Assembly: GCA_031262745.1 (NCBI GenBank)
Contig: JAISHE010000066.1
Coordinates: 1 to 58,339 of the forward strand
Source of the DNA: Culturomica sp.
GTDB lineage: Bacteria > Bacteroidota > Bacteroidia > Bacteroidales > Marinifilaceae
DNA length: 58,339 bases
Direction of reading: 5' to 3'
Under the pieces are notes generated by a model. The model was not told the origin of the DNA and made no database searches. It worked only from the letters and a program-made list of their open reading frames with translations. Of the stretch, positions 26,271 through 35,657 are shown in pieces; within the stretch, counting starts at the first letter, position 1; each line of letters starts with the position of its first letter. Made by a program: the position numbers and the translations under genes.

Positions 26271-26611
26271 CTAATTAAGCAGACAACGGATAGAGAAGCC
26301 GTACGACTTACCGAGGTCGTTACGGCGGCCTGTACCGGTGCTGGAATGCATATGCCGGCTCCACGCATAGGAAGAACTGTACTCTGAAGACGACCACCAG
26401 ACTCCGTCCGCGCCAACGTAGCTGAACCCACCACCGGAGTCATTCCGGTAGCCACCCGGAAGCCCGTCCCAACCGCTACTATTAGAGCCACCCCAAGTAG
26501 TAGTTTTTAATTTAGTGCCCTGATCACTACCACGAAAACCGATATAGTTAGCAGCAACAGTGGAATCCATGCCTAAAAAACTTTCTAACTTTTGCCACTC
26601 CAATTCGCTCG
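26271..26611 (-). other. Divergent, G+C-rich C-terminal module of paralogue C
   Basis: By hand count 26281-26460 is 106/180 G+C (59%), against about 42% in 26521-26580. The module begins right after CPDGWHIP and is 34 residues longer than that of paralogue B. At matched scaffold positions codons differ in the first two bases but keep the third: GAC/AGC, GTC/TAC, AGT/GGT, TAT/AAT, AGC/CAC. Confidence 0.75.
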
Positions 26612-29141
26612 GAATATGCCAACCATCGGGACAAATACCCTGAGTAACAGCATTACCTTTAAGATCCAAAATACATTTCTTATTATTGCCGGTTGCAGTA
26701 TTGATTGCCCCCAAAGCCACATTTTCACCATTTACCGCCTCCGCCCAACTGTAAAGTCCACCGTAAGTATCACAATAGCTTTCATTATTACTATAACATA
26801 TCTTTTGAATGCCGGCTCGTTGATGAGTAGAGTAATCCGTGCTGGCTACACGTTCACCTATATTCATATTTTTTGTCATCCAACATTGAGTGCCGATTTG
26901 AAAGGTAGGATAAAGTTGACCGCCGCGACTATCGACAAAATCATATCCGCAATCGAAAGAAATCTTAGGTTGTGTCGTAGGAAGACTTACTGCAACCGTT
27001 AAATCAGCACTACCGCTGCAACCCGATAACTCTGCCGTACAGCTAACCAAAACATTACTACCGGAACTGCCACTATGGAAATCTGCGGATTCAGGAGTGT
27101 AACTTGCTCCCGTTTTGGTGCCCGTTTGAGTTGTCCAAGTGAATGTAGGTTTTGTAGTATAAGGAACACTTGCTGTTACGGTTAGGTTACCACTACTATT
27201 ATTACAAGGACTAAATACAGTGCTCACGGGACTAAACGAAATTGTCAAGTTAGGAACTGTTGTGGAAACCACAGTCGTTGTAGCTTCGCCCAAAGTCGTG
27301 ATAGCTTTGCGCTTAAATTTCAATGCCAAACTCGCTCCGCTAAAACTTTCCTGAACGTAGGTCAAAGATGCCGCTTCGGCATCGGGAATCAATTCCCAAG
27401 CAGCAGAGGCTTTCTGAACATACCAAACGTAGGTTATCCTCGTGTCCATTGCCACTCCATTCCACGTTACGCCTGCCGGTTTGGTTTCGGAAAGAATTAC
27501 ACCATCTGCACAACCTATAGCAGGAACACTTATCGTCCCCGCATCAACCGTTACGTTTCCTCCGAAGGTGTGCACAGCGCGAAAACCCATTGTGCTATCT
27601 CTCGTATCTGTAACTCTACTGCGGGTTCTGTCCGAAATTGCTAACTCGGTGGTGTTTCCACTTGCAAAACTGCCGCCTTTAGCGATAAAAGAAGTATTGG
27701 CAGTATGCCAAATAGATGTGGAAACATCGCTAACTCCCGAAGAAGTGTTTGTGTTTATCTCTCCGTTGCCATGAGAATTGTAAATATCGGAAGTATTAAA
27801 ATAGCTGCCGGCATCAACGGAATAGCAAAGCTCCGCAATGTTGCCGCTCATCTCCATCAAACCCCAAAACGTTGCTCCTGCCTGAGCCTGTGTCGTACTC
27901 GAAGTACCGAAACTCGCACTGCGAACAGGTCCCAAACTGCCATTGTTGTAATTAACGTTAGTTGCAGCTGAAGATGGCTGCTCATTGACTCTGCCGGCGT
28001 TGAGCAAGGAACCCGCTCCGCTCAAACCGTTCACGCCGCTTGCAGAGTTCCAAACGAACTCTCCTCCCAGTGCCGGTTGAGGATAAGGTCTGCGGCAAGC
28101 CTTTTCATACTCTAACTCACTCATCGGACGAAGACAAGCCCAATCGCAATAAGCAAGCATATCCGACAAAGTCAAATAATTGCAAGCAATACATTTGCCG
28201 TCGTCCTCTCCAAAATAAGGTTCCGCAGGATTAAGATTACAACCGAAAATCGCAGGCTTACCCGAAGTATTGGAAAGAACGCAAATACCGTTTCTATAAC
28301 TCGGACGGGATTTATCGCCGAAAACGTACTCTCCTACCTTTAATTCATCAAGATTATTGCCTATTCGTACCTTTTGTTGAGCACGGGTAAGGCTGTTAAG
28401 AAAACCTACATATTGTTCCTGACTTACCTCATATTTCATGCAGTAGAAGCTCTTATACCCTTTGGGATACGTGGCAGGCAAACTTTTCGCTGCACCGGTA
28501 CTGCCGGCTGTAACGGGGTAAACACTCAGAGCATCTTCGTTATTCACGGCTATCATGCTGCCGTTGTTGCTGCCGAGACGATTAGCCGTTGAGCCATCAC
28601 CCAAATAGTAGCCCCCGTAAGGGATGTAGACCATTTCAACGGCAGAAAGCGAAATGAAAACATCATTTTGATTAATATCCTGCTCGGTTATATTACCGAC
28701 ATTTGAACGCAAAGTTTTGATTGTAACCGTTTTATTATTAACGTTTCCGTGAGAATCTTTGGCACGCATAATGAAAATTCCGCCCGCATTGTTAGCATCT
28801 ATCTTTCCCACGTCATAAGTGAAGTCCGGAGGCATTATATGCCCTGTGGGTGAAAGCTTTAAGTGGTGCCAACTGTCGGTAACACCCTTGCTCCACTTCC
28901 CAAAAACCCACACTGCGTCCCAATTAAAGTTATCGCGCCACGAATGATCCCAAGACAATGAAAACGTGATTATCACTGTATCTCCGGAAATACTAACAGA
29001 AGGCTTATCGTTAAACCTTACATTATTACCGAAAACACTGAGATTACAAAATAAAAGGACAAAAAAGGCAACAACTGAAAGGTTGCCGACTTTGCACAAC
29101 TTCCTTAGAATTGTTGTGCAATAAACTCCTAATCTAAACAT
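26271..29141 (-). CDS. Secreted SUMF1-FISUMP protein, paralogue C
   Basis: The start MFRLGVYC at 29141 (956 residues) is preferred because the upstream Met at 29210 lies inside the -7 promoter element. Domains match paralogue B: signal peptide ending LSVFG, N-terminal beta domain, SUMF1 domain about 167-517 (with FYCMKYEVSQEQYVGF and SELEYEKACRRPYPQ), Ig-like repeats with an extra Cys pair (FSPCNNSSG), and FISUMP from about 735. The C-terminal 112 residues differ strongly from those of B and include YAWSRHMHSSTGTGRR. It sits 188 bp downstream of murC with its own promoter. Secretion is clear from the signal peptide; surface ligand binding is inferred from the domains. Confidence 0.85.
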   Translation of the reverse strand: MFRLGVYCTTILRKLCKVGNLSVVAFFVLLFCNLSVFGNNVRFNDKPSVSISGDTVIITFSLSWDHSWRDNFNWDAVWVFGKWSKGVTDSWHHLKLSPTGHIMPPDFTYDVGKIDANNAGGIFIMRAKDSHGNVNNKTVTIKTLRSNVGNITEQDINQNDVFISLSAVEMVYIPYGGYYLGDGSTANRLGSNNGSMIAVNNEDALSVYPVTAGSTGAAKSLPATYPKGYKSFYCMKYEVSQEQYVGFLNSLTRAQQKVRIGNNLDELKVGEYVFGDKSRPSYRNGICVLSNTSGKPAIFGCNLNPAEPYFGEDDGKCIACNYLTLSDMLAYCDWACLRPMSELEYEKACRRPYPQPALGGEFVWNSASGVNGLSGAGSLLNAGRVNEQPSSAATNVNYNNGSLGPVRSASFGTSSTTQAQAGATFWGLMEMSGNIAELCYSVDAGSYFNTSDIYNSHGNGEINTNTSSGVSDVSTSIWHTANTSFIAKGGSFASGNTTELAISDRTRSRVTDTRDSTMGFRAVHTFGGNVTVDAGTISVPAIGCADGVILSETKPAGVTWNGVAMDTRITYVWYVQKASAAWELIPDAEAASLTYVQESFSGASLALKFKRKAITTLGEATTTVVSTTVPNLTISFSPVSTVFSPCNNSSGNLTVTASVPYTTKPTFTWTTQTGTKTGASYTPESADFHSGSSGSNVLVSCTAELSGCSGSADLTVAVSLPTTQPKISFDCGYDFVDSRGGQLYPTFQIGTQCWMTKNMNIGERVASTDYSTHQRAGIQKICYSNNESYCDTYGGLYSWAEAVNGENVALGAINTATGNNKKCILDLKGNAVTQGICPDGWHIPSELEWQKLESFLGMDSTVAANYIGFRGSDQGTKLKTTTWGGSNSSGWDGLPGGYRNDSGGGFSYVGADGVWWSSSEYSSSYAWSRHMHSSTGTGRRNDLGKSYGFSIRCLLN
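26761..26870 (-). repeat. 110-bp block identical to 23785-23894 (copy in paralogue C)
   Basis: This is the partner of the block in paralogue B, with no mismatch over 110 bp. Confidence 0.9.
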
Positions 29142-29207
29142 ATTTGTAAGTGTTTTGTTATTAATTAGTCTATAATATTCAAAGAGACCCTCCGACCTCT
29201 TCGATTG

Positions 29208-29215
29208 CAAAAGTA
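29208..29215 (-). promoter_or_regulatory. -7 element of paralogue C
   Basis: On the minus strand this reads TACTTTTG, a full TAnnTTTG match, giving a leader of about 62 nt before the chosen start. No clear -33 is seen. The segment that carries it is missing upstream of paralogue B. Confidence 0.5.
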
Positions 29216-29329
29216 ATTAAAAAAATAATAGAAATAAAATTTACATAGATTTTTAGAAATTAATTTAATAAATCTGCAAGTTTCACTATATACGTCTATA
29301 AATTTTTAACGATTATAAGATTTTACGCT

Positions 29330-30688
29330 CTATTCGCTAAACTCCGATTTAAAGACAGGCACAAAACGGTCTATATCGCCTGCACCTAAGGTCATGAACA
29401 CGCCGTCTTTAACGTGGGTGTAAACATATTCCGGAAATTCTTCCTTTGAAACTATAATATAAGGTACACTGATGTCTTTACCTATCAATTCCGAATCCAC
29501 ACCCTCCACAGGCAATTCCCGTGCAGGGTAAATTTCAAGCAAAATCACCTCATCGGCAAGGCTCAGAGCTTGGGCAAATTCAAGGTGAAAATCGGCGGTA
29601 CGCGAATAAAGATGAGGCTGAAATGCAACGGTTAGATGTTTATCGCCACACATTTCACGCACTGATTTCAAAGTTGCCTCTATTTCTTGGGGATGATGGG
29701 CATAATCGTCTATATAAATCACCTTACCCTCACTATGAATGTTGAAACGCCTCTGCACACCCTTGAAATCCGGTAGCGACCGGCGAATTTCTTCTGCCGT
29801 TACACCCACCGACAAAGCCACCGCAATGGCAGCAACGGCATTATCTACGTTCACACGACCCGGCGTGCCGAGCAAGATGTCGTGAATATCACCTTTCTCT
29901 CCGTGATAATCAAACAAGTATCTACCATCGCGCTTGCGAAGATTATAAGCATAGCAATCACCCTTTTCAATTCCGTAGTAGGCATCGGGCTTACGCTCTT
30001 CAAGCTGCAATCCGTCATGCACAAACAGTTTACCGCCCTCAACAACCTGAGATGCAAATTGTGCAAAAGCCTGACGAAGATGAGATAAATCGCCGTAAAT
30101 ATCCAAATGGTCGGCATCCATAGCAGTGATGACGGCAATTTCAGGATGCAACTGCAAAAAAGAACGGTCGAACTCGTCGGCTTCAATCACAATGTAGGGC
30201 GAAGCAGTGTCTAAAAGCAAGTTGGTGCCGAAGTTCACGGAGATACCGCCCAAAAAAGCATTGCAACCTACGGAAGACATTTTGAGCAGATATGCCAACA
30301 TGGTGGTAATCGTTGTCTTTCCGTGAGTGCCTGCAACACACAAGGCTTTGCCTTTTCTCGACAGTGCGCCGAGCACTTCCGAGCGTTTATACAGGGTGAA
30401 ACCGGCTTCCGTAAAACGTGCCCGCTGAGCATTGTCGGCAGGAATTGCAGGCGTATAAATGAGCAAAGTCGTTTCCTTATCAAGAAACTCGCTACCTATC
30501 TGCGAAGCCTCATCCGTGTAGTTCACCGCAATTCCTTCCTCTTCAAGTTGCAAGGTGAGCGGAGACGTACTGCGGTCATAGCCGGCAACATTATAGGCAT
30601 TTGCCTTGAAATAACGTGCCAATGCACTCATACCGATGCCGCCTATCCCAAGCAGGTAAATGTTTTTTATATTTTCCGAAATGTTCAT
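29330..30688 (-). CDS. murC: UDP-N-acetylmuramate--L-alanine ligase MurC
   Basis: MurC adds the first amino acid of the peptidoglycan stem peptide in the cytoplasm. The Rossmann-type GIGGIGMS is at 14-21 and the ATP loop GTHGKTT at 120-126. The central-domain IEADEFDRSFL and DADHLDIYGD segments and the C-terminal DDYAHHPQEI complete the Mur ligase signature. The start overlaps the murG stop by 4 bp. It is the last gene of the dcw cluster here; ftsQ, the usual next gene in Bacteroidota, is not found. Confidence 0.98.
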   Translation of the reverse strand: MNISENIKNIYLLGIGGIGMSALARYFKANAYNVAGYDRSTSPLTLQLEEEGIAVNYTDEASQIGSEFLDKETTLLIYTPAIPADNAQRARFTEAGFTLYKRSEVLGALSRKGKALCVAGTHGKTTITTMLAYLLKMSSVGCNAFLGGISVNFGTNLLLDTASPYIVIEADEFDRSFLQLHPEIAVITAMDADHLDIYGDLSHLRQAFAQFASQVVEGGKLFVHDGLQLEERKPDAYYGIEKGDCYAYNLRKRDGRYLFDYHGEKGDIHDILLGTPGRVNVDNAVAAIAVALSVGVTAEEIRRSLPDFKGVQRRFNIHSEGKVIYIDDYAHHPQEIEATLKSVREMCGDKHLTVAFQPHLYSRTADFHLEFAQALSLADEVILLEIYPARELPVEGVDSELIGKDISVPYIIVSKEEFPEYVYTHVKDGVFMTLGAGDIDRFVPVFKSEFSE

Positions 30689-31788
30689 CCGTTTATTATT
30701 TTCAATATTTCCTTAGCAATCAACTCATCGGAATCCTTTATTCCCAACTTGGTTATATTTTCGGAAAGTTTATGTCTTGCGGCAGCATTATCCACAAGTT
30801 TAGAAACAACCTCCATAAATTCGTCTTCCGCCTCATCGTCTTTCATCATAATAGCCGCATCTTTATCAACAAGAGCCATCGCATTGTGGGTTTGATGATC
30901 TTCGGCAACATTGGGCGAAGGCACAAGTATCGACACTTTACCCAAAAGGCAAAGCTCCGAAATAGTACCGGCACCCGCACGAGCCACAACAATGTCGGCA
31001 CACGCATAAGCCAAATCCATACGCTTCAGAAATGCCGTGAGCTTCACGTTTTCCGGCAGACGATCTTGCAGCTGCTCGGCAAGTTGCTTGTAATAATACC
31101 CACCGCATTGCCACAACACTTGCACATCGTTCATATCCGCAATTTCATCCAAAGCCCTTTTCATCATTCTATTTAAAGTGCGTGCACCAAGACTTCCGCC
31201 CGTAACGAGAATTGTCTTTCTATCGGGATCCAAACCGTAAAATTTGTATGCTTCGGCTTTCGATAAACGTGCATCAAGCAAATTTTTGCGCACGGGATTA
31301 CCGGTTAGTATCGTCTTTTCAGGCTTAAAGAACTTCTGCATGTTTTCGTATGCAACGCATATCACCTCCGCATACTTGGCAAGGTAGCGGTTTGTTATGC
31401 CGGCATAAGAATTCTGCTCCTGCAAAACAAGCGGAACTTTCATCTTTTTTGCAGCAATACCGACAGGACCGCTCGCATAACCACCCACCCCAACCACAGC
31501 ATCCGGCTTAAATGTCCGAATTATTGATTTGGCTTTTCTCAAACTTTTCAGAAGATTGATTAATACTTTTATATTTTTAAAGGTGATCTTGCGGAGCAAT
31601 CCCTGCACCGGTAAACCTACAATATCGTAACCGGCTTCCGGCACTTTCTCCATCTCCATTTTACCCTCAGCACCCACAAAAAGGATTTCAATGTCGGGTT
31701 CCAAACGTTTCAAAGCATTTGCAATCGAAAGTGCCGGAAAAATATGTCCTCCTGTGCCACCTCCGCTAATAATTACTCTTTTACTCAT
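30685..31788 (-). CDS. murG: MurG, lipid II-forming GlcNAc transferase
   Basis: MurG transfers GlcNAc onto lipid I at the inner face of the membrane. The N-terminal GGGTGGHIFPALSIA loop, the second glycine-rich loop GGSLGART and the UDP-GlcNAc site ARAGAGTISELCLLGKVSILVPSP are present in 367 residues. It overlaps murC by 4 bp and follows ftsW by 12 bp. Confidence 0.98.
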   Translation of the reverse strand: MSKRVIISGGGTGGHIFPALSIANALKRLEPDIEILFVGAEGKMEMEKVPEAGYDIVGLPVQGLLRKITFKNIKVLINLLKSLRKAKSIIRTFKPDAVVGVGGYASGPVGIAAKKMKVPLVLQEQNSYAGITNRYLAKYAEVICVAYENMQKFFKPEKTILTGNPVRKNLLDARLSKAEAYKFYGLDPDRKTILVTGGSLGARTLNRMMKRALDEIADMNDVQVLWQCGGYYYKQLAEQLQDRLPENVKLTAFLKRMDLAYACADIVVARAGAGTISELCLLGKVSILVPSPNVAEDHQTHNAMALVDKDAAIMMKDDEAEDEFMEVVSKLVDNAAARHKLSENITKLGIKDSDELIAKEILKIING

Positions 31789-31800
31789 ATATATTTTATA

Positions 31801-33033
31801 TTATGATTCTACAACAGATATTTCATCCTCTTCTTCAACATCTTCATAAACATCTTCCTCTTCAACTTCGCTTTCTTCAAGTACATCTTCATTATCACCG
31901 TCGAATGTGTGGGCAATGCTCAAAATCATCCCGAAAGCCGCACAAGTGAACAAAATAGACGTGCCACCCATACTAACCAAAGGCAAGGTTTGACCCGTTA
32001 TCGGCATCACACCAACGCTCACTGCCATGTTGACAAATGCCTGTACCACTATACTCAACCCCAAACCCGCAACCAGCAGTGCCGGAAAAGTTCGGGTGCA
32101 CCGTCGGACAATTACACCGACTCTGAAAAATATCACCAAGTAGAGCAGTAATATTATTCCGCCGCCTATCGAACCGTATTCTTCGATTATAATTGCGTAG
32201 ATACAGTCCATATAAGGTTGAGGCAAATAATTACGTTGCACGCTATTGCCCGGTCCCACGCCGAAAAGACCGCCCCTCGCAACGGCAATTCTCGTTTGTT
32301 CCGATTGATAGGAATAACCTTCCTTAACTTTGTTATCGGAAAAGAAATCGGTTACACGATTTCTGATTGTGGATATGCGACCTATTTCGCTTGCAGCCGG
32401 CACAGTGAAAGCTATAAGCAGTATCAAACCTATCAACACTACGAAAGCACTAATGATAAGAAGTATGTTCTTCATTTTAAGATTTCCGATAAAGAGCATC
32501 ATCATACACACCACCCATATTAATACTGATGTGGAAAAGTTTTCAAGGAAAATTATAAAACTCAAAATACCGGTAACGGTCAAAACTTCCCAAAGTATTA
32601 TCTTATCATCACCCTGATTAAAGGAAATTGCTCGCGCAGTCCACACAATCAGTGCCAACTTAGCTAATTCCGCCGGTTGAAATGTGTAACCTATAAAAGG
32701 TATGGGCAAAACACGGGTTGTTTCATTTCTTTCTTCTCCGACAATGCTCACCAAAATCAGCAATATAAACGACGCTGCTATCAGGATTTTTGAAAGAGAA
32801 AGTATATATTTATAATGTAAGGATTGCAAAAATATCATTATACCCACGCCGGCAATCAGCAGTACGAATTGCTTGATTAAGTAGAACATGGTGTTGCCGT
32901 CCTGCTGTTCGTAAGCTAATTTACCTGTGGATGAATAAACTACCATGACCGAAACAAGCATCAAAGCTATCACTACATACCAAAGTATGGTGTCGCCTTT
33001 AAAAATCTTTTTATTTTGTAGATTGCTTAACAT
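31801..33033 (-). CDS. ftsW: FtsW, SEDS family septal peptidoglycan polymerase
   Basis: FtsW polymerises lipid II at the division site together with FtsI. The 410-residue protein has about ten membrane segments and the SEDS signatures (FQPAELAKLALIVWTAR, GGLFGVGPGNSVQRNYLPQPYMDCIYAIIIEEYG, LPLVSMGGTSILFTCAAFGMIL). The last 35 or so residues form a strongly acidic tail (Glu/Asp-rich, about 376-410), longer than in E. coli. It overlaps murD by one base. The cluster context separates it from RodA. Confidence 0.95.
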   Translation of the reverse strand: MLSNLQNKKIFKGDTILWYVVIALMLVSVMVVYSSTGKLAYEQQDGNTMFYLIKQFVLLIAGVGIMIFLQSLHYKYILSLSKILIAASFILLILVSIVGEERNETTRVLPIPFIGYTFQPAELAKLALIVWTARAISFNQGDDKIILWEVLTVTGILSFIIFLENFSTSVLIWVVCMMMLFIGNLKMKNILLIISAFVVLIGLILLIAFTVPAASEIGRISTIRNRVTDFFSDNKVKEGYSYQSEQTRIAVARGGLFGVGPGNSVQRNYLPQPYMDCIYAIIIEEYGSIGGGIILLLYLVIFFRVGVIVRRCTRTFPALLVAGLGLSIVVQAFVNMAVSVGVMPITGQTLPLVSMGGTSILFTCAAFGMILSIAHTFDGDNEDVLEESEVEEEDVYEDVEEEDEISVVES

Positions 33034-34397
33034 TATCTGTTTATTAGTTCTTTCACTGCTTGGCGAAATTTATCGCCTCTGTCTTCATAGTTCTTGAAAA
33101 GGTCGAAACTTGCGCAGCACGGAGATAGTAGAACCGTGTCGCCGGAAGTTGCATACTTTTCAACTTCACGCATGGCATCTGCCAGCGATGCGGTGCTCAC
33201 CACCGGACACAACCCGCCGAAGCTGTTTATCAACTTCGCATTATCCAATCCCATACAAATCAAGACTTTCACCTTTTCTTTCGCAAATCCGAAAAGCGGC
33301 GAATAGTCGTTACCTTTATCTGTGCCGCCGGCTATCCACACCACCGGTGTAGTCATGCTGTCGAGTGCATACCAAGAGGAATCTACGTTGGTGGCTTTGG
33401 AGTCGTTGATATAAATGATGCCGTTATGCTCGCCAACCGTTTCCATGCGATGCGGCACCTGCGGAAACGACTGCAAACCTTCTGCGATTTTTTCGTTGTC
33501 AATTCCGACTTTCATAGCCGTAATCACGGCTGCCATTGCATTGTAAACATTGTGGCGACCTTTGATACTGATTTTATTCTTGTCTATTGTAAATGTTTTT
33601 TCACCGAGTTTTGCCGTGAGCACATTGCCTTCCATATAAGCGTATCCGCTGAGATTTTGCGTTGCTACCGGAATATTCTCAGCATCGGAATATGTGAAAC
33701 ATGCCGTCGGAGGAACAATTTCGGATGATGCCGCAAGTTTTGATGTCATCGGACAGTCAGCACCGTAGATAAAAAGACCGTCGGCATCCATGTTTTGAAG
33801 TATACGAAACTTTGATGCGGCATAATTTTCAAACTTATGGTCATAGCGATCAAGATGGTCGGGAGTTATGTTGGTTATCACTGCTATATCAGCTTTAAAC
33901 TTCGTCATGCCGTCCAACTGAAAACTTGAAAGTTCCACAACATAAGCAGGATGAGCATCCTCTGCCACCTGCGCAGCAAGACTGTAACCGACATTGCCGG
34001 CAAGTCCCACGTCCATGCCACTCGTGCTCAAAAGGTGATGAGTAAGCAAAGTTGTGGTGGTTTTACCGTTACTACCGGTGATGCAAATCATCTTTGCACC
34101 ACTGTTGCGACCTGCCAATTCGATTTCGGAAATAACCTCAATTCCATGCTGCCTGAGAGTTTTTACCAAAGGTGCCGTATCAGGTATACCCGGACTTTTC
34201 ACCACCAAATCAGCCGCGAGCACTTTTTCTTCGGTGTGTCCTCCCTCTTCATAAGTTATCGCTTTCTCATCAAGTACTTGTTTATACTTTCCCTCTATTT
34301 TGCCGCTATCGGAAAGAAACACGTCATAACCTAATTTCTTGCCTAATGCTGCCGCTCCCACACCGCTTTCCTTTGCTCCGAGTATAACTAATTTCAT
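33033..34397 (-). CDS. murD: UDP-N-acetylmuramoylalanine--D-glutamate ligase MurD
   Basis: MurD adds D-Glu to the growing stem peptide. ATP loop GSNGKTTTT is at 108-116, followed by NITPDHLDRYDH and NDSKATNVDSSWYAL in the central and C-terminal domains. The length of 454 residues is standard. It lies 4 bp after mraY and overlaps ftsW by one base. Confidence 0.98.
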   Translation of the reverse strand: MKLVILGAKESGVGAAALGKKLGYDVFLSDSGKIEGKYKQVLDEKAITYEEGGHTEEKVLAADLVVKSPGIPDTAPLVKTLRQHGIEVISEIELAGRNSGAKMICITGSNGKTTTTLLTHHLLSTSGMDVGLAGNVGYSLAAQVAEDAHPAYVVELSSFQLDGMTKFKADIAVITNITPDHLDRYDHKFENYAASKFRILQNMDADGLFIYGADCPMTSKLAASSEIVPPTACFTYSDAENIPVATQNLSGYAYMEGNVLTAKLGEKTFTIDKNKISIKGRHNVYNAMAAVITAMKVGIDNEKIAEGLQSFPQVPHRMETVGEHNGIIYINDSKATNVDSSWYALDSMTTPVVWIAGGTDKGNDYSPLFGFAKEKVKVLICMGLDNAKLINSFGGLCPVVSTASLADAMREVEKYATSGDTVLLSPCCASFDLFKNYEDRGDKFRQAVKELINR

Positions 34398-34401
34398 AGC
34401 A

Positions 34402-35652
34402 TTAACGCATTTTCAATGTAACAATAGTCAAAATTGCAAGCATAATTGCAACAATCCAAAAACGAGTTACGATTTTCGCTTCCGGTATGCCTTTCTTTTG
34501 ATAATGATGATGCAAAGGCGACATTAGAAAAATTCTCTGCCCCACTCCCGTTCTGCGTTTAGTATATTTGAAGTAGGAAACTTGCATGACAACAGAAAGG
34601 TTTTCCATCAGAAATACTCCGCACAAAATCGGTATCAACAATTCCTTGTGTATGATTATTGCAAAAACAGCAATGATACCACCAAGCGTTAAACTGCCGG
34701 TATCACCCATAAAAACCTGTGCCGGATAAGAATTGTACCACAGGAAACCGATTGTGGCTCCCAAAAATGCCGCACCGAACACTACCAATTCTCCCGAATA
34801 AGGAATGTACATAATATTAAGGTAGTCGGCATAAAGCATATTACCCGAAACATAAGCCAATATCATCAAAGCTATACCCGCTATTGCCGACGTACCTGTG
34901 GCAAGCCCGTCCAAACCGTCTGTAAGATTTGCTCCGTTTGACACTGCCGTAACAATCAAAATCGTAACCAAGACAAAAAGCACCCAACCCAAATCGTCGG
35001 CGTATTGACCTGCCCAAGAAGTGAGCCAAGCATAATCAAATTCGTTATTCTTAAAGAAAGGTATAGTCGTTTTGGTAGATTTTATATCTTTAGTAAGAGC
35101 TATTTGGGTGTCTTCTTTACTAAACCCCTCGTCGGCAATGGTTTGTTCAATACCAATATCTGCAATCGACACTCTTTCCCTAATCACCACATCGTCGCTC
35201 AAATATAATGTCAACCCGACAATCAACCCCAAACCTATTTGACCGATTACTTTAAATCTGCCTTTTAATCCTTCCTTATCTTTCTTGAAAACTTTGATGT
35301 AGTCATCGGCAAATCCTATCACACCAAGCCAAACGGTGGTTATAAGCATCAAATAAATGTAAATGTTATCCAATCTTGCAAACAAAAGCACCGGTATCAA
35401 AATAGAAAGAAGTATTATAACACCTCCCATAGTAGGAGTTCCTTTTTTCTGCATTTGTCCCTCCAAACCCAAATCGCGCACAATCTCTCCGACCTGCTGT
35501 TTTTGCAGCATCCGAATGACACGCTTGCCGATTATGGTAGACAAAACCAAAGAAAGTATAACGGCACAACCGGAACGGAATGTGATGTATTGGAAAAGTC
35601 CTGCTCCGGGGAAATCTATTGTGTTCAAATATTTAAAAAGATGATATAACAT
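34402..35652 (-). CDS. mraY: MraY, phospho-MurNAc-pentapeptide translocase
   Basis: MraY makes lipid I from UDP-MurNAc-pentapeptide and undecaprenyl phosphate in the inner membrane. The conserved aspartates are in [26 protein letters not shown] and FMGDTGSL; the [12 protein letters not shown] loop is also present. At 416 residues it is about 55 longer than E. coli MraY because of a periplasm-side insert at about 160-215, a feature known from Bacteroidota MraY. Confidence 0.97.
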   Translation of the reverse strand: MLYHLFKYLNTIDFPGAGLFQYITFRSGCAVILSLVLSTIIGKRVIRMLQKQQVGEIVRDLGLEGQMQKKGTPTMGGVIILLSILIPVLLFARLDNIYIYLMLITTVWLGVIGFADDYIKVFKKDKEGLKGRFKVIGQIGLGLIVGLTLYLSDDVVIRERVSIADIGIEQTIADEGFSKEDTQIALTKDIKSTKTTIPFFKNNEFDYAWLTSWAGQYADDLGWVLFVLVTILIVTAVSNGANLTDGLDGLATGTSAIAGIALMILAYVSGNMLYADYLNIMYIPYSGELVVFGAAFLGATIGFLWYNSYPAQVFMGDTGSLTLGGIIAVFAIIIHKELLIPILCGVFLMENLSVVMQVSYFKYTKRRTGVGQRIFLMSPLHHHYQKKGIPEAKIVTRFWIVAIMLAILTIVTLKMR

Positions 35653-35657
35653 GGCTC

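Noticed and set aside
23403..29141. Complete diversity-generating retroelement
   Set aside because: No reverse transcriptase, accessory gene or template repeat is visible anywhere in the window; only possible target genes are present.
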